DNA of 64,000 bases from contig NZ_JAEQNC010000003.1 in assembly GCF_016722925.1 (NCBI RefSeq), positions 186,001-250,000 on the forward strand. Reading direction: 5' to 3'. The number at the start of each line of letters is the position of its first letter. The stretch's first letter is position 1. The notes below the pieces were generated by a model. The model was not told the origin of the DNA. It was given only the letters and a program-made list of their open reading frames with translations, and ran no database searches. The stretch is from Phytoamicus setariae. GTDB taxonomy: Bacteria > Pseudomonadota > Alphaproteobacteria > Rhizobiales > Rhizobiaceae. The position numbers and the translations under genes were made by a program. Shown here piece by piece: positions 55,399-64,000 of the stretch.

Positions 55399-57842
55399 GC
55401 GCGCAGCCTTTCATTCATCGGATCGAACAGTGGCTTGTCTTCCTGCACCACCGCCTTGCGTTTTTCGCCGAAGATTTCCACCTCGATTTCCGTTCCGGGC
55501 TCTGTCAGATCGGCGCGCAGCATGCCGAGCGCCACCGACTTGCCGATGCGGTAACCCCAGTTGCCGGAGGTGGTTTCTCCGACGACCTTGCCGTCATGCC
55601 AGAGCGTGGACATGTAAGGCGCATCGCACTCGCCGGCATCGACGATAAGCGTCACGAAACGCTTGGTGACGCCCTGCTGCTTTTCACGCTCCATCGCCGC
55701 CTTGCCCTTGAAAACTGGCTTGGCCCAATCGACGAAACGTTCCATGCCGCCCTGCAGGATGGTGTAGTCCGTCGACAGGTCGCCCTTCCAGGCGCGATAA
55801 CCCTTTTCGATGCGCAGGCTGTCGAGCGCTTCCATGCCGAAGGGCTTGAGGCCATGCTTCTGACCGGCTTCCCAGACGGCATCGAACACAGCCGCCGTGT
55901 CCTCCACCTTGGTGTGCAGTTCCCAGCCGAGTTCGCCGGCGAAGGAAACGCGCACGAGCTGCAGCCAGCGGCCGGCGATCTGGCAGGACTGATGCGTCAG
56001 CCAGCCCTTGGCGAGATCGGCGTCGGAGACCTCGGCGAGGATCGCCCGCGAGTTCGGGCCGGTGAGGATCTGACAGGTGAAATTATCGGTAACATCGTCG
56101 ATCGTGAAAGCGGCATCCTTCGGAAGGTGCTTCTTCAGCCATTCGAGATCGTGAAGCTGCGCCGTTGCCGCCGTGATCAGGAAGAAGAAATCCTCGTCCA
56201 GCATCATCACCGAATTTTCGGTGACGATCCGGCCCTGATCGTCGGAGAAATAAGCCAACCCGATGCGACCCGGCTTCGGCACCTTGCCGGTGATCAGACC
56301 CCTCAGCCATTCGGTGGCGCCCGGCCCCTTGACGCGGTAGCGGGAAAAGCCCGGCAGGTCGAGAATGCCGGCTGCATCGCGAACGGCGAGGCATTCCTCT
56401 TCAATACGCGGCGCCCAGGGGCCGTTGCGGTTCCACGTCTGGGTCGCAGCTTCAGACGTATCATCGCCGGGCTTGGCATACCACATGGCGCGCTCCCAGC
56501 CGTTATACGGCTTGAACTGCGCGCCGAGCGCGACAATCCTGTCATGGATCGGCGAATGCTTGCGGTCGCGGCCAGCCGGCCAGTAGTGCTTGGGGAAATG
56601 CATGGCATATTCATGGCCATAGATTTCCATACCCTTGTCGATACAATATTGCGGGTCGGTATAGCTGGTATAGCGGCGCGGGTCGCAGGACCACATGTCC
56701 CATTCGGTCTCGCCGTTCATCACCCATTCCGCCAATACCTTGCCGGCGCCGCCGGCCTGGCAGATGCCAAAGGTGAAGACGCAGGCTTCGAACGCATTCG
56801 GCACGCCGGGCATCGGCCCGATCAGCGGATTGCCATCCGGCGCATAGGGAATCGGGCCGTTGATCATCTTCGACAGGCCGGCCGTACCGAGGATTGGCAC
56901 GCGCTCGATGGCGTCGTTGAGATACCATTCGAGCCGCTCGAGATCGTCGGGGAACAGCTGGAAGGAGAAGTCCTCCGGCATCGGGTCGTCCTTGGTGATC
57001 CAATGCGCCTTGCAGTTCTTTTCATACGGGCCGAGATTCATCCCGTACTTCTCTTGGCGGAGATAGTAGGAACTGTCGACGTCGCGCATCAGCGGCAGCT
57101 TGTGGCCGGCTTCCTTCGACCATGCCTCGAGCTCGGGGATCGTGTCGAACAGCATGTACTGATGGCTCATGACCATCATCGGCACATCGCGACCGAACAT
57201 CTTGCCGACCTCGCGGGCATAATAGCCGGCGGCATTGACGACATATTCGCAGCGCACTTCGCCCTTCGGCGTGGTGATCACCCATTCGTCGTTTTCCCGG
57301 CGGACCGCCGTGACCGGGCAGAAACGGACGATCTTGGCGCCAAGATCGCGTGCGCCCTTGGCGAGCGCCTGGGTCAGCTGCGCGGGATCGATGTCGCCAT
57401 CGTTGGGATCGTAGAGCGCACCGGTCAGACCGTGCGTTTCGGCAAACGGATAGCGGCTCTTGATTTCATCCGGCGACAGGATATCGAGTTCCATGCCCTG
57501 ATAGCGGCCCATGCCGACGACGCGCTTGAACTCCTGCAGCCGCTCCTTGGAATGGCCAAGACGGATCGAGCCCGTCACGTGATAGTTCATCGGATAATCG
57601 ACCTGCTCGCCGAGGGTCCGGTAGAGCTCGGCCGAATAGCGCTGCATGTTCATCAGCGACCACGAGGACGAGAAGGTCGGCACATTGCCGGCCGCATGCC
57701 AGGTGGAACCGGCCGTCAGTTCATTTTTCTCAAGCAGCAGACAGTCGGTCCATCCCGCCTTGGCGAGATGGTACAGGCTCGATGCGCCCACTGCGCCCCC
57801 GCCGATGATGACGACGCGCGCCGTTGATGGCAATTCAGACAT
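55395..57842 (-). CDS. Dimethylglycine/sarcosine dehydrogenase-like flavoprotein with GcvT domain (copy B)
   Basis: An 815-residue paralogue of copy A with the same order: DAO flavin domain (GGGAVG at 14-19, His49 in STWHAAGN), linker domain, GcvT domain (about 440-805, e.g. ILDLPGFSRYRVKG). The two copies are divergent in the substrate half (copy B has VPTFSSSWSLMNMQRYS where copy A has LIGQLRASQNMTRLAKYS), so they probably act on different methylated amines. It is the first gene of the minus-strand unit and divergent from the dehydrogenase pair at 58093. GGGGTCC lies before the ATG. Confidence 0.88.
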   Translation of the reverse strand: MSELPSTARVVIIGGGAVGASSLYHLAKAGWTDCLLLEKNELTAGSTWHAAGNVPTFSSSWSLMNMQRYSAELYRTLGEQVDYPMNYHVTGSIRLGHSKERLQEFKRVVGMGRYQGMELDILSPDEIKSRYPFAETHGLTGALYDPNDGDIDPAQLTQALAKGARDLGAKIVRFCPVTAVRRENDEWVITTPKGEVRCEYVVNAAGYYAREVGKMFGRDVPMMVMSHQYMLFDTIPELEAWSKEAGHKLPLMRDVDSSYYLRQEKYGMNLGPYEKNCKAHWITKDDPMPEDFSFQLFPDDLERLEWYLNDAIERVPILGTAGLSKMINGPIPYAPDGNPLIGPMPGVPNAFEACVFTFGICQAGGAGKVLAEWVMNGETEWDMWSCDPRRYTSYTDPQYCIDKGMEIYGHEYAMHFPKHYWPAGRDRKHSPIHDRIVALGAQFKPYNGWERAMWYAKPGDDTSEAATQTWNRNGPWAPRIEEECLAVRDAAGILDLPGFSRYRVKGPGATEWLRGLITGKVPKPGRIGLAYFSDDQGRIVTENSVMMLDEDFFFLITAATAQLHDLEWLKKHLPKDAAFTIDDVTDNFTCQILTGPNSRAILAEVSDADLAKGWLTHQSCQIAGRWLQLVRVSFAGELGWELHTKVEDTAAVFDAVWEAGQKHGLKPFGMEALDSLRIEKGYRAWKGDLSTDYTILQGGMERFVDWAKPVFKGKAAMEREKQQGVTKRFVTLIVDAGECDAPYMSTLWHDGKVVGETTSGNWGYRIGKSVALGMLRADLTEPGTEIEVEIFGEKRKAVVQEDKPLFDPMNERLRA

Positions 57843-58092
57843 TCAGGACCCCATATGTGGAAGTTTTGGGAGAACTTCCGCGATAATTCCACGATCGTTC
57901 AATTCGCTCCACTCTACACCGTGCGGAAGGCCAATCTGCAAACAAAGGATAAGGCGCCAATGTCGCCGTTTTTTTTGCGCGACAATCGCAGCGGGGTGCA
58001 TTTCCTGTGATTGCCACAAAATATTGCGACCCTTACAAAGGAATTCCCGGTCGCGAACATACTGCCATCCCGGGGAATTTGAGGAAGACATA

Positions 58093-58998
58093 ATGCACTA
58101 TGGATTTATCGGACTGGGTCATCTCGGGCGCAACCTTGCGGGCTCGCTTCTCAGAAGCGGATTTCAACTCACCATCAACGATCTTGACCGCAACAATGCC
58201 GAAGATCTGATTGCACAGGGCGCCCGTTGGGCCGCTGACCCTCAGGGCGTTGCCGAGGCTGTCGATGCGGTCATCACCTGTCTTCCCTCGCCGAAGGTCT
58301 CCGAGGCCGTATTGACCGGTCCGCGCGGCATTCTTGCCGGCCTGAAGCCCGGCGGCGTGTGGATCGAAATGAGCACGCTGAGCTCGGAGGATGTCGAGCG
58401 TCTGGCCGCGATCGCAGCGGCAAAAGGCGTGCGGATGATGGAAGCGCCGGTGACCGGCGGCGTGCACAAGGCGGCAAGCGGCGAAATCACCGTGATCGCC
58501 GGCGGCGACAAGGATCTGTTCGAGATCCACAAGCCGGCGCTTCAGGCGATGGGCGGCGAGATTTTTCATGCCGGACCGCTGGGCAAGGCTGCGGTGATCA
58601 AGGTCATCACCAACATGCTGGCTTTCATCCACCTGATTGCCACAGGCGAGGCGCTGATGCTCGCCAAGCAGGGTGGTATCGACCTGACCGACGCCTTCAA
58701 CATCATCAAGGCGTCGTCCGGCAACTCTTTCGTGCACGAGACCGAGGGTCAGGTGATCCTCAACGGCAGCTACAACATCAATTTCACCATGGATCTGGCC
58801 GTCAAGGATCTTGGTTTCGCGCTCGGCTTCGGCAAGGAATTCGGCGTGCCGCTCGATCTCGCTGGCCATGCGATGCAGACCTTCATCCGTGCCAAGGCGC
58901 AATATGGCGGCGGCGCATGGTCCTCGCAGGTGGTGAAACTTCTGGAAGATGCTGTTGGCACCGACCTTCGCGCACCGGGCTTTCCGGCTGAGCTCTGA
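58093..58998 (+). CDS. Beta-hydroxyacid (3-hydroxyisobutyrate-type) dehydrogenase
   Basis: A 301-residue NAD(P)-dependent dehydrogenase with the Rossmann motif GLGHLGRNLAGSLL (about 6-19), the substrate-binding DAPVTGG-like EAPVTGGVHKAASG (about 117-130) and the catalytic Lys in AAVIKVITNML (about 170-180). It oxidises a beta-hydroxyacid to the semialdehyde or acts on a tartronate-semialdehyde-like substrate. GAGGAAG precedes the ATG. The stop overlaps the start of the GMC oxidoreductase (TGATG), so both act together. The 250-bp gap before it (57843-58092) has a weak GGCG/CGCC hairpin with a run of T at 57953-57976. Confidence 0.85.
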   Translation: MHYGFIGLGHLGRNLAGSLLRSGFQLTINDLDRNNAEDLIAQGARWAADPQGVAEAVDAVITCLPSPKVSEAVLTGPRGILAGLKPGGVWIEMSTLSSEDVERLAAIAAAKGVRMMEAPVTGGVHKAASGEITVIAGGDKDLFEIHKPALQAMGGEIFHAGPLGKAAVIKVITNMLAFIHLIATGEALMLAKQGGIDLTDAFNIIKASSGNSFVHETEGQVILNGSYNINFTMDLAVKDLGFALGFGKEFGVPLDLAGHAMQTFIRAKAQYGGGAWSSQVVKLLEDAVGTDLRAPGFPAEL

Positions 58999-60623
58999 TG
59001 GACATCGAGGAATACGACTATGTGATTGTCGGCGCTGGATCGGCAGGCTCGGTGCTCGCCGAAGCACTGAGCCGCGACGGCAAGAGTACAGTGGCGATCA
59101 TCGAAGCGGGCGGTTCCGATCGCCGCTTCTTCGTGCAGATGCCGCTCGGTTATGGCAAGACGTTCTTCGACAAGACGATCAACTGGAACTATCAGGCCGA
59201 ACCCGACCCCGGCCTGAATGGCCAATCGGACTTCTGGCCGCGCGGCAAGATCGTCGGCGGCTCGGGCTCGATCAATGCGATGGTCTGGATCCGCGGCGAT
59301 AGCAGGGATTACGACGACTGGGCGGCAGAGGGAAATCCGGGCTGGTCCCATGCCGACGTACTGCCGTATTTCAAAGGCCTGGAAGACAACCAGGCTGGCG
59401 CAGACGAATGGCGCGGACAGGGCGGACCAGTGCATATCACGGATGCCAGCCGCCACGCCCACCCGCTTGCCCAGCGCTTCGTCAAGGCGGCAACCGAGGC
59501 CGGCTTTGCGTTCAATCCGGACTTCAACGGTGCGACGCAGGAGGGCGTCGGCATCTATCAGATCAACTCGAAAAATGGCTGGCGGATGTCCGCCGCCAAG
59601 GCCTTCCTGCGTCCTGCGCTGAGGCGGAAGAATGTGCGTCTCTACTTACATAGCCATGCACTGAAGGTAACCTTCGATGGTAACCGCGCCAGCGGCATGG
59701 AGATGCTGCGCGCCGGCCAGCGCCAGATGATCCGGGCCCGTCGCGAGGTCATTCTTGCCGGTGGGGCGGTCAACTCGCCGCAATTGCTGCAGCTCTCCGG
59801 CATAGGCCCTGCCGAACATCTGAAATCTCTGGGCATCGAAGTGTTGGCCGACAACCCGGCGGTGGGCCATCACATGCAGGACCATCTCGGCATCAATTAT
59901 GTCTTCAAGGCGAGCATCCCGACGCTCAATCAGGTGCTCAGGCCATGGTGGGGCAAGTTGCGAGCCGGCTTGGAGTTTCTCTTGGCCGGAGGCGGTCCGC
60001 TCAGCCTCAGCATGAATCAAGGCGGCGGATTTGTGAAATCGCACCCAGATCTAGAACGGCCCGACACGCAGTTGTATTTCCAGGCGATCAGCACGTTTTC
60101 GGCCAAGAAAGGCACGCGGCCGCTGCTGGTTCCGGACCCCTTCCCCGGCTTTGCAATCGGCATCTCCAACACAAGGCCGACGGCGCGCGGCACATGCCTG
60201 ATCCGCTCGGCCGATCCGTTTGTGGCTCCAGCTATCGTCGCCAACGCCTATGGCACAGCCAACGACGTTCAAGACATGCTGGCGAGTGTCAAGGTAATCA
60301 GGCGGATCGCCGCGCAGCCGGCACTTCGCGACATCATCGTCGAGGAGCTGCAGCCCGGTGCATCCGTCACAACGGATGAGGCGCTGATCGACGATTTCCG
60401 CAATCGCTCCGGCACGGTCTACCACCCGTGCGGGACGGCACGGATGGGAAGCAATGCCGGAAACTCGGCGGTCGACGGACGATTGAGGGTGCGTGGGGTG
60501 GCGGGTCTACGCGTGGCGGACGCATCGGTCTTTCCATCGGTCATCTCGGGCAATACCAATGCGCCCGCGATGATGGTGGCGGCGAAGGCAGCAGCGATGA
60601 TCCTCGAAGATCGGGAAACCTGA
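58998..60623 (+). CDS. GMC-family FAD oxidoreductase (choline dehydrogenase-like)
   Basis: A 541-residue flavin-dependent alcohol dehydrogenase. Features in order: GAGSAGSVLAEAL (12-24), GKIVGGSGSINAMVWIRG (about 82-99), the GMC signature GGAVNSPQLLQLSGIGP (about 255-271), and the active-site His in YHPCGTARMGS near the C-terminus, closing with GNTNAPAMMVAAKAA. There is no signal peptide. It is related to choline dehydrogenase and polyethylene-glycol dehydrogenase, so an alcohol substrate is likely. It overlaps the upstream dehydrogenase gene by 1 bp. Confidence 0.9.
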   Translation: MDIEEYDYVIVGAGSAGSVLAEALSRDGKSTVAIIEAGGSDRRFFVQMPLGYGKTFFDKTINWNYQAEPDPGLNGQSDFWPRGKIVGGSGSINAMVWIRGDSRDYDDWAAEGNPGWSHADVLPYFKGLEDNQAGADEWRGQGGPVHITDASRHAHPLAQRFVKAATEAGFAFNPDFNGATQEGVGIYQINSKNGWRMSAAKAFLRPALRRKNVRLYLHSHALKVTFDGNRASGMEMLRAGQRQMIRARREVILAGGAVNSPQLLQLSGIGPAEHLKSLGIEVLADNPAVGHHMQDHLGINYVFKASIPTLNQVLRPWWGKLRAGLEFLLAGGGPLSLSMNQGGGFVKSHPDLERPDTQLYFQAISTFSAKKGTRPLLVPDPFPGFAIGISNTRPTARGTCLIRSADPFVAPAIVANAYGTANDVQDMLASVKVIRRIAAQPALRDIIVEELQPGASVTTDEALIDDFRNRSGTVYHPCGTARMGSNAGNSAVDGRLRVRGVAGLRVADASVFPSVISGNTNAPAMMVAAKAAAMILEDRET

Positions 60624-60685
60624 CTTTCCAAATGCGAAACATGGGGTTAGAGTCGCAGCCAATTAACCGAGACCAAACCCGCCTG

Positions 60686-61597
60686 ATGAATGACCAGAAC
60701 CCCCTTGCCGGCTACCAGCTGCCGCCACTTGCCTGGCTGCGCGCCTTTGAAGCCGCCGCGCGCCATCAGAGCTTCACGCTGGCGGCTTCAGAGCTGAGCC
60801 TGACGCAGGCGGCTGTCAGCCATCAGGTACGATCCCTCGAAAAGCATCTTGGGGTCACGCTGTTCGAAAGACTGCCACGAAGCCTGCGCCTGACCGAGAA
60901 GGGTGCAGCCTATCTGCCGCCGCTGCGCAACAGCTTTGACGAGCTTGCCGCCGCAACTGCGGGCCTGTTCGGGCCAGTTGGTAAACGAACGCTTTCCATT
61001 CGGGGGCCGGTGTCGTTCATCGCGCTCTGGCTTGCCCCGAGGCTTTCGGATTTTCGTGCCAGGTGGCCCGACATTTCGCTTCGGGTCTCGACCATCGTCT
61101 GGGCACCGACGCTGCAGGACGAAACCGCCGATATCGATATTCGCTTCGGCGACGGCAACTGGCCCGGCTACCGATCGTCGCTGATCCTGTCGCACAAGGT
61201 GATCCCGCTCTGTATTCCGGGGATGGCGGAGGGCGACAACGATGCGGCCCGCTTGCAATGGGTGATGAACCACAGCCTGCTGATCCATGATACCGGCTAC
61301 GAGAACCTCTGGCAAAAACTCGCCCGTCAGGCCGGGCTGGCCTTTGCGCCTTCGGCCGGCATGAACATCGACACGACGATTTCGGCCCTGGAAATGGCAT
61401 CGGCCGGCATCGGCCCGGCGATCGTCATCGAAAGCCTGGCCGAATCCTACATCAAATCCGGACGGCTGGTGCAATTCGTGGACATGGCGCTGCCGATCGA
61501 GGAAGCACACTACATTGTCCAGCCCGAGGGCCAGAAGCGGCTGAAACCGGAGGCGACCCTGTTCCGCGACTGGCTGCTGCAGAAGGCAGCGCTTTAA
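60686..61597 (+). CDS. LysR-family regulator (GcvA-like)
   Basis: A 303-residue LysR regulator with the GcvA/AmpR-type opening LPPLAWLRAFEAAARHQSFTLAASELSLTQAAVSHQVRSLE in shape and LRLTEKGAAYLPPLR. It follows the GMC oxidoreductase by 62 bp on the same strand. Regulators of this subgroup often control amino-acid and one-carbon pathways (glycine cleavage). The targets are probably this cluster, but that is inferred from position. Start chosen at MNDQNPLAGY; upstream ATG codons at 60632 and 60641 are also in frame. Confidence 0.82.
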   Translation: MNDQNPLAGYQLPPLAWLRAFEAAARHQSFTLAASELSLTQAAVSHQVRSLEKHLGVTLFERLPRSLRLTEKGAAYLPPLRNSFDELAAATAGLFGPVGKRTLSIRGPVSFIALWLAPRLSDFRARWPDISLRVSTIVWAPTLQDETADIDIRFGDGNWPGYRSSLILSHKVIPLCIPGMAEGDNDAARLQWVMNHSLLIHDTGYENLWQKLARQAGLAFAPSAGMNIDTTISALEMASAGIGPAIVIESLAESYIKSGRLVQFVDMALPIEEAHYIVQPEGQKRLKPEATLFRDWLLQKAAL

Positions 61598-61779
61598 GCA
61601 GCCTTTCCACGCGCAGTGCTTCAGTCCCAGCTCAGCAAATTCCATTGTGCGGGTGGCTGTTTTCATTATGCTGAGTTGTTAGGGTACGGATGGCTGACAG
61701 CTCGCGGCAGCGACAGCAGAGCCGATTGCGCAAGCGGGTAGTGCGGGAGCCTGCCGCCACGGAAAGCATCGAGGTTAGG

Positions 61780-62538
61780 ATGGGACGACGCTTGATACCC
61801 ACACTCGTTTGCTTGTTGCTGCTCAGCGAGGAAGCCGCAGCGGGTTGGTATCACGTGGAAAACTACGTTGGTTTCCTTGGGCCGGATCCCATCCACTTTT
61901 CCATACAGACATACGACAGCTTTGGAAGCGGGATAACCGCCGAGGGCAGCTACTTCTACGATGCGAAGCGAAGCCCTGTCGTACTCTACGGTAAGGCCAG
62001 CGGCACCAAGCTCGAACTCTGCGAGATTTCCGACGACAGCGCCTTCAATCGGACCATCATCATCGGATCGAAGGCGCCCATCGATACTACCCAATGCCCG
62101 CTGTCGCTCGACCTTGATGATAGCGGCGCGACCGGAACCTGGAGCAAGGGAGACAAAAAATATCCCGTCACGCTCAGGAAAGTTGCGATGCTGGACGATA
62201 CTGGCGACGGGCAGATCGACGGAACTGTTGAGATCCCCTTCTGGGCACAGACGGCCACTCACATGTTTTCCGGAATTTATGCGAACACCCCCGCCGGCAT
62301 TTGCATGGAGAGGATGCAGATCATCAATAAGAGCAGCACGAAGATCGATCAGCAGATCGACTTCGACAGCAATGATTGCAACGCGGGCATGCTCATGACG
62401 CCGATATACCTGAATGTCGAGAAGCAGGCGAATGGCGATGGCGACATCGTTTTCGTGAATTTCAGGGATAACCGGGCCGGATATACGATGGACTATGTCT
62501 TCGATTCCGCGACCAGGAAATTTGTTCTAAAGAATTAA
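61780..62538 (+). CDS. Secreted protein of unknown function
   Basis: A 252-residue protein I do not recognise. It has a signal peptide (MGRRLIPTLVCLLLLSEEAAAG) with a start chosen by GAGGTTAGG; a longer frame from 61690 has no such site. Tandem sequence elements are absent. Four cysteines (in ELCEISDD, TTQCPLSL, AGICMERM and SNDCNAGM) could make two disulfides. The composition (many Asp, Gly, Ser; TGDGQIDGTVEI) suggests a beta-rich extracytoplasmic protein. Confidence 0.7.
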   Translation: MGRRLIPTLVCLLLLSEEAAAGWYHVENYVGFLGPDPIHFSIQTYDSFGSGITAEGSYFYDAKRSPVVLYGKASGTKLELCEISDDSAFNRTIIIGSKAPIDTTQCPLSLDLDDSGATGTWSKGDKKYPVTLRKVAMLDDTGDGQIDGTVEIPFWAQTATHMFSGIYANTPAGICMERMQIINKSSTKIDQQIDFDSNDCNAGMLMTPIYLNVEKQANGDGDIVFVNFRDNRAGYTMDYVFDSATRKFVLKN

Positions 62539-62845
62539 TTTTTGCAATGCTGGGCCAACCTGCCGTAGGGCCATTATCAGATGCGCTTGGGCACGCTGGG
62601 CGCACTCCTCGCTGCCCGTCGTCGCCTCGCTCCTGCGGGCTCGTTGCCAAAGCCCTCAAGCGTCTCGCTGCGAATATTTTTTCGATTCTCGAGTATCCTT
62701 TCAACTCCTTGACGCGACAACGAATTTTGAAATCCTCCTGCATCAGGACGCTGAATCGAAATATTCATTTTCATCTCAACCTATTCCAATTACATGACAA
62801 TCATGATTATATTGAATGAACATTCAGCAAATATCGGAGCGAGAC
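62539..62845. other. Intergenic region with no supportable gene
   Basis: A 307-bp gap. Its first half is GC-rich and its second half is clearly AT-rich (62700-62845), which fits a promoter for the Rieske gene at 62846. Short frames exist on both strands, but none has a ribosome-binding site or a recognisable motif. Confidence 0.5.
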
Positions 62846-64000
62846 ATGAACGAGCTGGTGCGTGACCTGAGCATCCCGAACGACTGGGACCGTCGCGGCC
62901 TGCCCGGCTGGACCTATCATAGCGACGCGCTGTTCGAACTCGAAAAGCAGCATATATTCCGCGAACACTGGCAGATTGCCTGCCATATTTCCGACCTTCC
63001 CAATCCGGGCAACTACCTGACGCTCGATCTCGTCGGCGAGCGGGCGCTGATCCTGCGCGGCCAGGACGGAGAAATCCGCGCATTCCACAATATCTGCAAG
63101 CATCGCGGCTCGCGGCTGGTGGCCGACGACAAAGGCGCCTGCCGTAATGCGCTGGTCTGTCCCTTCCACGGCTGGGTCTACAATCTCGACGGCACCTTGC
63201 GTGGCCCCTCCCGCCCCAACACCTTCCCGCCGATGGACAAAGTGGAATTCGGCCTGACACGGCTCGAAACTGAAATCTGGATGGGGTTCGTGTTCATTCG
63301 CTTCGAAAAGGGCCCGCAGGGCTCGGTCGCCGAGTTGCTCAAGCCGTTCTCGGACGAACTCGGCCACTACCAGCCGGAGAGTGTCGTGCCGGCAAATGAC
63401 GCTATCTGGAGCCAGATTTCCGAAGTCAACTGGAAGTCCGTGCGCGATGTCGACAATGAGGGCTACCACGTCGCCATGGCCCATCCGGCGCTGCAGGATC
63501 TCTATGGCTCTACCTATTACGACGAGCCCTTCGTCAATGGCATCTGCCGGTCGTTTGCGACGTTCAACCCGCATGCCGGCCGCCGCTGGAGCGTGAGAAA
63601 CTACGTCAAGATCACCGAGGAGCCACAGCGTTTGCCCGAACCGCTCAAGAAGGCCTGGATTTATTACGGGATGTTTCCCAACGCCGTGATCGCGGTGACG
63701 CCGGAGACGGTGCAGTTCTATCAGGAATTTCCGCTCTCGAAGGGCCGGACTCTGCTGCGCGGCGCCGTCTATCGATATCCAGAGGAAACGCGCCGCCAAC
63801 GTATCGCCCGTTATCTCGCCATGCGTATCGATCGCGACACGCAGGCGGAAGACGTCCAGCTCACAATCTGGTCTAACGAGGCGATGGCTTCGAAAAACTT
63901 CTCGAGCTTCTACCTCTCCGACCTCGAATACGGCGTCCGCACGCACCATGACCATTTGCGCGCCGTGTTACCGGTCATGACGCTCGACAAGGCCCCACAT
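62846..64000 (+). CDS. Rieske non-heme iron oxygenase alpha subunit, cut by the window end
   Basis: The first 385 residues are in the window with no stop codon. The Rieske ligands are Cys84/His86 (CKHRGSR) and Cys105/His108 (CPFH). The iron site reads E205-X2-H208-X4-H213 (NEGYHVAMAH), with Glu in the bridging position as in CntA-type oxygenases. Its residue order fits an aromatic-ring or quaternary-amine oxygenase; the partner reductase would be outside the window. GGAGC precedes the ATG. It follows the amine-breakdown genes and probably belongs to them. Confidence 0.88.
   Translation, partial: MNELVRDLSIPNDWDRRGLPGWTYHSDALFELEKQHIFREHWQIACHISDLPNPGNYLTLDLVGERALILRGQDGEIRAFHNICKHRGSRLVADDKGACRNALVCPFHGWVYNLDGTLRGPSRPNTFPPMDKVEFGLTRLETEIWMGFVFIRFEKGPQGSVAELLKPFSDELGHYQPESVVPANDAIWSQISEVNWKSVRDVDNEGYHVAMAHPALQDLYGSTYYDEPFVNGICRSFATFNPHAGRRWSVRNYVKITEEPQRLPEPLKKAWIYYGMFPNAVIAVTPETVQFYQEFPLSKGRTLLRGAVYRYPEETRRQRIARYLAMRIDRDTQAEDVQLTIWSNEAMASKNFSSFYLSDLEYGVRTHHDHLRAVLPVMTLDKAPH

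Noticed and set aside
55596-57827. 743-residue plus-strand frame opposite flavoprotein copy B
   Set aside because: Antisense artefact of strong codon bias; no motifs, while the minus strand encodes a full flavin and GcvT protein.
62547-62819. 90-residue frame before the last Rieske gene
   Set aside because: No ribosome-binding site, abrupt base-composition change inside it, and no motif.

Overview
The window looks like chromosomal (or chromid) DNA of an alphaproteobacterium of the order Rhizobiales, most likely Rhizobiaceae (Rhizobium, Neorhizobium or Agrobacterium type). The reasons are GC-rich coding with short intergenic gaps, a SAM-II riboswitch in front of metZ, a complete aglREFGAK alpha-glucoside operon of the Sinorhizobium type, a Caulobacter-type xylonate dehydratase, a tRNA-His with no encoded G-1 and with A73 (an alphaproteobacterial peculiarity), and two palindromic intergenic repeats of the rhizobial kind. 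This is inferred from gene content; no species call is possible.

Layout. 0-5 kb: mmsA with a divergent LysR gene, a host-attachment family protein, a glutathione peroxidase-like protein, and an XRE-cupin regulator with a GNAT acetyltransferase. 5-10.6 kb: an orphan amino-acid binding protein, a LysR regulator and a FAD amine oxidase; then an Old Yellow Enzyme with its likely MarR repressor and a clear promoter/operator, then tam. 10.8-17.2 kb: tRNA-His, a small XRE protein, an orphan BrnA-like protein, xylD, metZ with a SAM-II riboswitch and attenuator, a long dcd, tRNA-Gly and an AT-richer outer-membrane barrel gene. 17.3-24.8 kb: an RND efflux pair, then ocd and arginase with a divergent Lrp-type regulator. 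24.9-31.3 kb: a His-rich CobW GTPase coupled to a WD40 protein, a VOC protein, a secreted unknown, a DEAD-box helicase and a small unknown.

31.5-41 kb is a catabolic unit on the minus strand: two aromatic-type aldehyde dehydrogenases, an SDR alcohol dehydrogenase and a full Liv-type ABC importer, with a divergent AraC regulator. I read it as uptake and oxidation of an aromatic or phenylpropanoid alcohol or aldehyde. 41-49 kb is aglR (minus) and aglEFGAK (plus), which import and hydrolyse alpha-glucosides.

49-64 kb is rich in genes typical of quaternary-ammonium and methylated-amine breakdown. It has a Rieske oxygenase, an MttB-family methyltransferase, a PEP-mutase/isocitrate-lyase-like protein and two tandem dimethylglycine-dehydrogenase-like flavoproteins on the minus strand. 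On the plus strand are a beta-hydroxyacid dehydrogenase, a GMC oxidoreductase, a LysR regulator, a secreted unknown and a second Rieske oxygenase cut by the window end. Both Rieske proteins carry Glu where most ring hydroxylases have the bridging Asp.

I saw no CRISPR array, phage, integrase, transposase or recognisable defence system. The best candidates for something not yet described are the 31.5-41 kb and 49-64 kb catabolic regions and several clean operator/promoter architectures.
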